DNA from: Clostridia bacterium | Lineage (GTDB): Bacteria > Bacillota > Clostridia > Christensenellales > Borkfalkiaceae | NCBI GenBank assembly: GCA_900769545.1 | Contig: CAAGGZ010000140.1 | Span: 1-15,797, forward strand | Length of the DNA: 15,797 nucleotides | Direction of reading: 5' to 3' | Shown here: positions 7,063 to 12,726 of the stretch, in pieces | Layout of the letters: each line of letters begins with the position of its first letter | Numbering within the stretch: the first letter of the stretch is position 1 | Program-made: the position numbers and the translations under genes | The notes under the pieces: model-generated | Told to the model about the DNA's origin: nothing | Seen by the model: the letters and a program-made list of their open reading frames with translations, nothing else | The model's database searches: none

Positions 7063-9005
7063 ACAAAGTAGTAGAAGATTGGGCATTTGACGTACTTGTA
7101 CCTGGCACGGTAGAATTGAGCGAACTTGGCGCAGGTTATATGGAAGAACCCCAAGTATTCAACGATCCCTATGCGCTTGAGGCTCTTCTTTACAATGGTA
7201 CGATTTTGAGTACTTTGGAAAACGGCGGTTATGCTTGGATTGAAACGACGGGTGCTTTGAATGCAACGAATATTCCTACGTCGATGGCATTTATCGAAGG
7301 TTCTTTGTATTACGCATTCGACGGCGAAAAAGAATTTGCGATTTGGTTCGGTAACGAATATTACTTGTATGTAAATACAACCGAAGTTGCATTGTATAAC
7401 GATACGAGCAAAGTAAGCTCGATTTCTGGCGCGAGTGCGGCTAAATTGTATTTGTCCGTTACGGCATACGGTTTTGACGAATATGAAGAGGAAGTAAACA
7501 GCAGACTTCTTGTAAAACTTGACAACGGCGAATATATCGGTCTTGGTGAAATTGGAAAACCTCAGGAAATGAAGATTGTTGCGCTCGGCGGCGAAGGCTC
7601 CTTGCGTTTGAACAAAATCGCAGTAGAAACGTATAGATGTTCCGTAGCGGATATTCCTATCTATTTCAGCACGGAAAGCATTGATTTCACGGCGTATGCG
7701 TTTGACTCTGAGAATATGATCAGCGAGGAAGGCTTCCAGCTTCTTGCGGACGCAGGCTTTACGAAGACGCTTGCGCTTTTGCAGGGTAGACTTTCTACGG
7801 GCGACTTGCACGAACAGGATATTCCTGATAGAGCGCACGTTGAAAATTTGATGGCGGAAGTAAATGCGGACGCTATGGCGGCGATTGAGCTTGCCGAAAA
7901 GTACGGTTTGAAGCATTACGTGCTTAACTCTAACCTTTACAACATTGAAAGAAATCCTAACAATTATCAGTGGTTGGATGATTTTGCGGAATTGGCAACG
8001 TATACCCTTTCGAATGCGTTTGCAGGACATTTCTTGGCGGATGAACCGCAGTCGGGTAAATGGTTCACGGATGATGAACTTGGCGAACTCGTAAACGCCT
8101 ACAAGGCATATAAAGCCGCATTCCCCGATGGCGAAGCGTTCATCAATTTGTTGCCTCGTTCTTCCACGCAGTTTACGAGCGAATCTTTGTATGAAGATTA
8201 CATCGATACGTATATTGAAACGATTGCATTGGATTATAACGGCGTTCCCGGTACGGGCTACGTAAGCTTTGACCATTATCCTTTGGAAGAAGACGGTATT
8301 ACTTCGACGCATCTTCGTAACTTGGAATTGATTGCGGAAAAGTGTCGCGATAATAACATCGAACTTCGTACCTATATCAAGGCTTCGGAAACAGGCGATA
8401 GCGCACGTTCTATTCGTGCAACGGAAAGCGTAAACGATTTGTATGCGCAAATCTATTCCGCGCTTGCGTATGGTTCAAAGGAAATCATTTACTATCAGTT
8501 TACCGACCATACCAAGACGGACGGTAGCGTAGGTGATTCCGTTATTAGCGGTGTAACGTTGAATACGACGGCTCCTGTATATCAATACGCAAAACAGGCA
8601 AACAACGAAGTGCTTGCTTTCAGCGCGGCGTATATGAACTTTACTTGGAAGAGCGCTTCCTTCTTCGGTTCGGAATGTACGCAGTCGAATAACTTGGAGA
8701 GTAATGCAGGCGTATACGGTTATTTGTCGGGTGTTGCGGCAAATACAGGCGTTTTGGTTGGCAACTTTGATGACGCAGACGGCAAGTATACGTATGGGGC
8801 GCGGTATGGTTATATGGTAGTAAACTACGGCGATCCTCAAAACGGTACGGCGAGCGGTATCACTTTGACGTTCAACGGTACGCCTACGAGAGTGCTCGTT
8901 TACGAAAACGGTAAAGCGAGAGTTGTGACCTTGGCGAGCAACGCATTTGTACTCAACCTTGAAGTGGGTGAAGGCGCATTTGTAATTCCTTTGGAGAATG
9001 AATAA
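6762..9005 (+). CDS. C-terminal part of the frameshifted secreted protein: rest of A3, beta domain, TIM-barrel domain and C-terminal beta domain
   Basis: This open frame continues the upstream gene after the frameshift. The meaningful homology begins at the GTT at 6777; the ATG at 6762 has no convincing ribosome binding site and no signal peptide. After A3 there is a region of about 195 residues that looks all-beta (from about 7065 to 7650). A TIM-barrel domain follows (about 7650-8630), with GHFLADEPQ (E at 8043-8045, residue 1308 of the restored protein), SFDHYPL, YIKASETGD and the closing IYSALAYGSKEIIYYQF. A C-terminal beta-sandwich of about 120 residues ends VLVYENGKARVVTL. The DEP in a barrel resembles the NEP acid/base motif of clan GH-A glycosidases, but I cannot assign a family or a nucleophile. 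The motif order is shared with the protein at 9241-10425. Intact, the product would be an exported glycan-active enzyme. Confidence 0.72.
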   Translation: MQAAVVSFKYYIPAGTTAKWWGIVWSTSNSGLDIYAAASNASAYPLGATLGEWVDVSFTLPAGGPYYLYFGSEVGNWKLNGENAYVLIDNFTVGNVTEDFNKVVEDWAFDVLVPGTVELSELGAGYMEEPQVFNDPYALEALLYNGTILSTLENGGYAWIETTGALNATNIPTSMAFIEGSLYYAFDGEKEFAIWFGNEYYLYVNTTEVALYNDTSKVSSISGASAAKLYLSVTAYGFDEYEEEVNSRLLVKLDNGEYIGLGEIGKPQEMKIVALGGEGSLRLNKIAVETYRCSVADIPIYFSTESIDFTAYAFDSENMISEEGFQLLADAGFTKTLALLQGRLSTGDLHEQDIPDRAHVENLMAEVNADAMAAIELAEKYGLKHYVLNSNLYNIERNPNNYQWLDDFAELATYTLSNAFAGHFLADEPQSGKWFTDDELGELVNAYKAYKAAFPDGEAFINLLPRSSTQFTSESLYEDYIDTYIETIALDYNGVPGTGYVSFDHYPLEEDGITSTHLRNLELIAEKCRDNNIELRTYIKASETGDSARSIRATESVNDLYAQIYSALAYGSKEIIYYQFTDHTKTDGSVGDSVISGVTLNTTAPVYQYAKQANNEVLAFSAAYMNFTWKSASFFGSECTQSNNLESNAGVYGYLSGVAANTGVLVGNFDDADGKYTYGARYGYMVVNYGDPQNGTASGITLTFNGTPTRVLVYENGKARVVTLASNAFVLNLEVGEGAFVIPLENE
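6776..6787 (+). other. Frameshift site inside module A3
   Basis: A1 and A2 have a full three-base codon (ACT or GCA) between the AGT/AGC serine codon and the GTT valine codon. Here only one G (6776) remains, so two bases are missing relative to the sister modules. The upstream frame then reads GGT TTC CTT TAA and stops, while the conserved VSFKYY codons continue one frame over. This can be a real two-base deletion or a sequencing or assembly error in repeated DNA. Confidence 0.85.
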
Positions 9006-9015
9006 GAGGCAGATT

Positions 9016-9141
9016 ATGAAAAAGAAATATTTAGAATTAGAATTGGAATTGGTAATGTTCTTAAATGAAGATGTTTTGACAAATTCGTCTGAAAGCAACG
9101 TTACAGACGATCCTTACGTACCCGGTGAGGAATGGTGGTAA
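9016..9141 (+). CDS. 41-residue peptide of unknown function
   Basis: The frame starts ten bases after the giant protein's stop, behind a GAGG ribosome binding site with good spacing, and encodes 41 residues. It begins MKKKYLELELELVMFLNEDV, continues LTNSSESNVTDD and ends PYVPGEEWW. The layout is a basic start, an alternating Leu-Glu stretch, a hydrophobic patch, the LNEDVLTNSS core and a polar tail ending in two tryptophans. It resembles, from memory, a loose class of 35-50-residue proteins common in gut Clostridia that start MKK and have an EDV(L/I)T(T/A)S core. Their function is unknown to me. It could be a peptide precursor or signal, but no modifying or export gene is adjacent. It has no membrane helix. 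It is co-directional and presumably co-transcribed with the operon, and a terminator hairpin follows it. Confidence 0.68.
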   Translation: MKKKYLELELELVMFLNEDVLTNSSESNVTDDPYVPGEEWW

Positions 9142-9183
9142 GGTAAAAACACCTTAAAAGCGGTGTTTGAAGTAAAATGAGGA

Positions 9184-9227
9184 GACCCGTTACAAATCAA
9201 TACTCGGTTTGTAACGGGTCGTTTTTA
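9184..9227 (+). terminator. Strong hairpin terminator or attenuator inside the operon
   Basis: A perfect 13-base-pair stem GACCCGTTACAAA/TTTGTAACGGGTC (9184-9196 and 9208-9220) with an 11-base loop is followed by GTTTTTAC. It ends only about 14 bases before the next start codon at 9241, leaving no room for a normal promoter between. It may reduce rather than stop transcription into the two distal genes. A weaker hairpin, AAACACC/GGTGTTT, lies just upstream at 9147-9168. Confidence 0.8.
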
Positions 9228-9240
9228 CATAGGTTTCATT

Positions 9241-10425
9241 ATGGATAAGAATATAAAACTCGGTTTTTGGAACTACATTGAGAGTGGAAAACTTGGAAAA
9301 GAAGCGGTGAGAGATTGGAAAGAGCTTGGCATGAATCTTGCCATGAGCTTCGATTTTGACGTACAAAAACATAATAAGCGGGATATGTTAAATATTCTTG
9401 ACGAGTGTCAAGCGCAGGGGCTGAAATTGATTATCCGCGACAAGCGCACGAGATACAAAACGTATGCGAAAACGGGCTTGGACTCCTTTAAAAAAGGGGT
9501 AAAAGAAGCGTATGAGGATTTCGGGAAACACCCGGCGACGTTTGGCTTTTTTGCCGGTGACGAGCCGACAGGGGAGTACGAACAGGCGTTTATCGATGTC
9601 ATGCGTATTTTGTTGGAGGAAATGCCTGATTTGACGCCTTTTGGCAATGTATTCCCGTATTGGGCAGGATCGGATTTCGATATGCTGACGGGCAGAAAAG
9701 CGGAGTATTTTTACGAGCTTGTAACCCGTATGCTCCGAGAAGGCAATACGCCCGTGATAGGGTATGACCACTATACGCAGTGTTTGCAGGAAAACGAAAA
9801 TCAAGAAGCAGGTATCAACAGTTGGTATTACGATTTGGATATGTTCCACAAAGTCACGAAAGAAAACGGCAGATATTTCTACGTGACGGCGCTTTGCGTG
9901 GGGCATTGGGCTTATCGAGTGCCGACAGAGGACGATTTCCGTTGGCAAATCTATACGGCGTTGGCGCATGGCGCAAGAGGTGTGCTTTGGTTCCATTTGT
10001 ATAATCTCAAAGGGGATTGCAGTTACCGCAATGCTCCTTTCTACGGCGAAGATTTTAAGCGCACGGAGACCTTCACCTATCTTGCCCGTCAACAGGATAT
10101 TTTCCGTCAATCTTATATGGAGCAATTCAATAAGATGGAAATGACCGAAGTGTATCACACAGGGCATATTTACGACCCTGCTAAACGGTTTTGCTCCGAT
10201 GAGACGATTAAGGAGGTTAATGGGAAATACTCCTATCCTACAATCATTACGTATTATAAGGAATTTGACAGTGAGGAGCGCTGGGTGTCTATTGTAAACG
10301 CGCATCAGCGTTATGCAAATAAAATTACAGTTTACTTTACTTGCGGAACTGTAAAGACGGTGTGGCTGGCTCCGGGGGAAATGAAGCTGTTTAAACTCAG
10401 TGATATTATGGCGGAAACAGTATGA
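9241..10425 (+). CDS. Cytoplasmic TIM-barrel protein, putative glycoside hydrolase
   Basis: This encodes 394 residues with no signal peptide, so it is cytoplasmic. It appears to be a single TIM barrel followed by a short beta domain of about 60 residues. The start IKLGFWNYIESGKLGKEAVR suits a first strand and helix. Landmarks are FGFFAGDEPTGEYE (D107, E108), IGYDHYTQC (residues 173-181) and, near the end of the barrel, YRVPTEDDFRWQIYTALAHG followed by ARGVLWFHLYN. DEP in a strand-4-like position recalls the acid/base motif of clan GH-A, but no clear nucleophile Glu is visible on the strand ending in ALCVGHWAY. The same order of landmarks occurs in the C-terminal barrel of the secreted protein. 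The only ribosome binding site is a weak AGG, and the gene begins right after a terminator hairpin. The stop overlaps the next start as ATGA, so the two are translationally coupled. Confidence 0.75.
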   Translation: MDKNIKLGFWNYIESGKLGKEAVRDWKELGMNLAMSFDFDVQKHNKRDMLNILDECQAQGLKLIIRDKRTRYKTYAKTGLDSFKKGVKEAYEDFGKHPATFGFFAGDEPTGEYEQAFIDVMRILLEEMPDLTPFGNVFPYWAGSDFDMLTGRKAEYFYELVTRMLREGNTPVIGYDHYTQCLQENENQEAGINSWYYDLDMFHKVTKENGRYFYVTALCVGHWAYRVPTEDDFRWQIYTALAHGARGVLWFHLYNLKGDCSYRNAPFYGEDFKRTETFTYLARQQDIFRQSYMEQFNKMEMTEVYHTGHIYDPAKRFCSDETIKEVNGKYSYPTIITYYKEFDSEERWVSIVNAHQRYANKITVYFTCGTVKTVWLAPGEMKLFKLSDIMAETV

Positions 10426-12617
10426 GAAATTTAAAAAAATATAATATCGAATATACAACGCCTATCATAAATTGGGATGAAGCGTTACCGCTCGGGAACG
10501 GGAAGCTCGGCTGTTTGATTTACGGCGACGGGCCCATTCGTTTTACGTTGGATAGAGTAGACCTTTGGGATACTCGTCCCAATCCCACAACGTTGGAAGA
10601 GGGCTTTCATTTTAAAAACCTTGTAAAATTGGTGAAGAGCGGCAAGCAAAAAGATTGGAAGGAATATCAACGCCTGTTTGACGAAATTTGTATTGAGTAT
10701 CCCTATCCCACAAAAATTACAGCAGGGAGAATGGAACTTGATTTCGGCGAAAAACAGGCTCAATTAGCCTCAAAAATCGATTTACGCACGGCGACGGCTT
10801 ACATATCGAATGAGAAAAACACGCTTGAAATAGAGGCGTTTATGAGCGCGACGCAGTACGTTGGCGCAGCGAGGGTAAAGGGCGCGTATAAGTTGGGGAT
10901 TCACATTCCCGATTATATCTGTGATAAAGAGGAAAACGGCGGTTTGGAATATCCGACGGCGGAAATTGTCCGTGACGGGGCTTGGACGTATTATACGCAG
11001 GAGACGAAAACGAATTTCCGCTATGGCATTATCGTTTTGAAAAAATCTTTTGCGGATTATGACGAGCTGTATTTCACCATTATGACAGGTGAACGCATAC
11101 CTGCTATGGTGGAAAACGCGAAAACGGAGCTGTTGAAAGCGGCGGAAATCGGTTATGAAGCACTGAAAAAAGCGCACGAGGCTTGGTGGGAGAAATATTG
11201 GAAGAAGTCGGAAATTTCCGTTGAAGACGATTTGGTGGAAAAGACGTACTACCGCGCTTGGTATTTGTTTGCTTCCTGTTCCCGTAAAGGGTTTTATCCG
11301 ATGCCTTTGCAGGGCGTTTGGACGGCGGATAATGATAAATTGCCGCCTTGGAAAGGGGATTACCACCACGATACGAATACGCAGCTTTCTTATCAAGGGT
11401 ATTTGAAAGCCAACCGTTTAGAGGAAGGGGAAGTGTTTGTCGATTATCTTTGGGATATGCGAGATACTTTCAGGCGTTTTGCGAAGGAATTTTTTAAAGT
11501 GGACGGCTTACTGTTGCCCTCTTGCTCCACAATAGACGGAAAGCCGATTGGCGGTTGGGCGCATTATGCGTTTTCTCCGACCATGACCATTTGGGCGGCG
11601 CAAAGTTTTGACGAATATTATCTCTATACAGGGGATAAAAAGTTTTTAAAGGAGCGCGCGTATCCGTATTTTAAAGAGATAGGCGAAGCGATTTTCGGAT
11701 TGCTTGAAGAAAAGGACGGAAAGTTGTATTTGCCGCTTTCCAGCTCTCCCGAAATCTATGACGCGGAGCGTGAAGCGTATTTGACGCCCAATTCCAACTT
11801 CGATTTGGCGTTGCTGATTTATCTTTATAAAACCTTGCTTTCCTACACGCAGGTTTTGGGCTTGGACGGGGGCAGGTATGCGTCTATCTTGCAAAAGCTT
11901 GATGAAATTGCCGTGGATAAAGAGGCGGGAGTGTTGCTCGATAAAACGCAGAAATTACCCGAATCGCACAGACATTTTTCGCACGTTATGTGTATGTATC
12001 CCTTGCATCTTATCAATTACGATAGCGAAGAACATAAAAAGCTGTACGAAAGTACGCTGTTGCATTTGGAACGGCTTGGTACAGGCTGGTGGGTAGGATT
12101 TTCCTACGCTATGTGCGCGCAAATTTACGCGATGGCGGAGCAAGGTAATGCGGCGTATGAAAAATTACGTACATTCTCGAAAGGCTTTGTTGCGGACAAC
12201 GGGTTCCATTTGAACGGCGATTTCAAAAACTACGGTTTTTCGCAGTTCCATTATAGACCGTTTACGTTGGAGAGTTTATTCGGGTATTGCGAGGCGTTGT
12301 TGGAAATGCTCTTGCAGGAGCATCAAGGCTATATCCACGTATTCCCTGCAATTCCGCAGGATTGGCAGAAACAAAAACTGTCCTTTAAAAACTTGAGAAG
12401 CTACGACGGCGTGCTTGTCAGCGCGGAGCGTTTAGCGCAAGGTTTGGAAAAGGTGAAACTCACGCTCCCTCGCGCGATGGAGCTAAAAATCAAGAACACG
12501 TTTGGCATGGAAGAAATTTTGGTTACGCAGAGCGGAAAAGCCTCGATTTTGAAAGCAGAAGACGGGTATTTCACGATAAAAGGCAATCGCGGAACGGTTG
12601 TGTTGACTAAAAAATAA
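10422..12617 (+). CDS. Cytoplasmic GH95-like glycosidase (alpha-L-fucosidase or alpha-L-galactosidase type)
   Basis: This encodes 731 residues without a signal peptide. The N-terminal beta-sandwich opens with the GH95 signature WDEALPLGNGKLGCLIYG (residues 18-35). The (alpha/alpha)6 barrel contains LQGVWTADNDKLPPWKGDYH, ending at H315, followed by HDTNTQ, then LPLSSSPE with E444, SHRHFSH (515-521) and GTGWW (553-557). E444 fits the general acid of the family (E566 in Bifidobacterium bifidum AfcA). The pair N421/N423 of AfcA, which helps activate the water, reads D317/N319 here, and the residue expected near AfcA D766 is not obvious, so specificity or mechanism may differ. GH95 members cut alpha-L-fucosides and alpha-L-galactosides. 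The start overlaps the previous stop by four bases (ATGA). It is the last operon gene and is followed by a terminator. Family-level assignment is good; the substrate is open. Confidence 0.83.
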   Translation: MRNLKKYNIEYTTPIINWDEALPLGNGKLGCLIYGDGPIRFTLDRVDLWDTRPNPTTLEEGFHFKNLVKLVKSGKQKDWKEYQRLFDEICIEYPYPTKITAGRMELDFGEKQAQLASKIDLRTATAYISNEKNTLEIEAFMSATQYVGAARVKGAYKLGIHIPDYICDKEENGGLEYPTAEIVRDGAWTYYTQETKTNFRYGIIVLKKSFADYDELYFTIMTGERIPAMVENAKTELLKAAEIGYEALKKAHEAWWEKYWKKSEISVEDDLVEKTYYRAWYLFASCSRKGFYPMPLQGVWTADNDKLPPWKGDYHHDTNTQLSYQGYLKANRLEEGEVFVDYLWDMRDTFRRFAKEFFKVDGLLLPSCSTIDGKPIGGWAHYAFSPTMTIWAAQSFDEYYLYTGDKKFLKERAYPYFKEIGEAIFGLLEEKDGKLYLPLSSSPEIYDAEREAYLTPNSNFDLALLIYLYKTLLSYTQVLGLDGGRYASILQKLDEIAVDKEAGVLLDKTQKLPESHRHFSHVMCMYPLHLINYDSEEHKKLYESTLLHLERLGTGWWVGFSYAMCAQIYAMAEQGNAAYEKLRTFSKGFVADNGFHLNGDFKNYGFSQFHYRPFTLESLFGYCEALLEMLLQEHQGYIHVFPAIPQDWQKQKLSFKNLRSYDGVLVSAERLAQGLEKVKLTLPRAMELKIKNTFGMEEILVTQSGKASILKAEDGYFTIKGNRGTVVLTKK

Positions 12618-12624
12618 AACGGAT

Positions 12625-12656
12625 AGACCGAGGTTATTGGCTTCGGTCTTATTTAT
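12625..12656 (+). terminator. Terminator at the end of the carbohydrate operon
   Basis: A nine-base-pair stem AGACCGAGG/CTTCGGTCT (12625-12633 and 12641-12649, one G-T wobble) with a seven-base loop is followed by TATTTATTT. It lies seven bases after the GH95-like stop codon and before the promoter of the next gene. Confidence 0.78.
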
Positions 12657-12669
12657 TTCTTTGAAACTG

Positions 12670-12698
12670 TTGACAGAGAAAAAGGGAAGTGCTATAAT
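12670..12698 (+). promoter_or_regulatory. Promoter of the M6-like protease lipoprotein gene
   Basis: A perfect -35 TTGACA (12670-12675) and a perfect -10 TATAAT (12693-12698) are 17 bases apart. Transcription is expected near 12705, giving a leader of about 22 bases with the ribosome binding site TGGAGGG just before the ATG at 12727. This makes the gene an independent unit and rules out a start upstream of the promoter. Confidence 0.9.
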
Positions 12699-12726
12699 AT
12701 TTTCACAAAACCTTTGGAGGGTTGTT

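Noticed and set aside
6849..8450. Long minus-strand open frame of 533 codons opposite the giant secreted gene
   Set aside because: The product is rich in Arg, Ile, Phe and Cys with no recognisable domain, and lacks a promoter or ribosome binding site. The sense strand carries coherent repeats and domains, so this is a codon-bias shadow.
4124..9005. CRISPR array or mobile element as explanation for the repeats
   Set aside because: The repeats are long, coding, in frame and diverged in a protein-domain pattern. No short direct repeats with unique spacers, terminal inverted repeats or transposase genes are visible anywhere in the window.
9076..9106. TTGACA inside the 41-residue peptide gene as an internal promoter for the distal genes
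   Set aside because: No acceptable -10 lies at 16-18 bases, and any transcript would still meet the terminator at 9184.
9177..9248. A 23-codon frame spanning the hairpin and overlapping the next start codon, as a leader peptide
   Set aside because: It has no ribosome binding site before its ATG, its composition is dictated by the hairpin arms, and no stalling motif is seen.
9388..10458. Minus-strand open frame of 356 codons opposite the TIM-barrel gene
   Set aside because: Same pattern of Arg/Ile/His-rich antisense shadow; the plus-strand frame has barrel motifs and translational coupling to its neighbour.
12637..12726. Upstream in-frame ATG for the M6-like protease gene
   Set aside because: It lies upstream of a perfect promoter (12670-12698) and within the preceding terminator. 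The ATG at 12727 has a strong ribosome binding site and is followed at once by a lipoprotein signal peptide.
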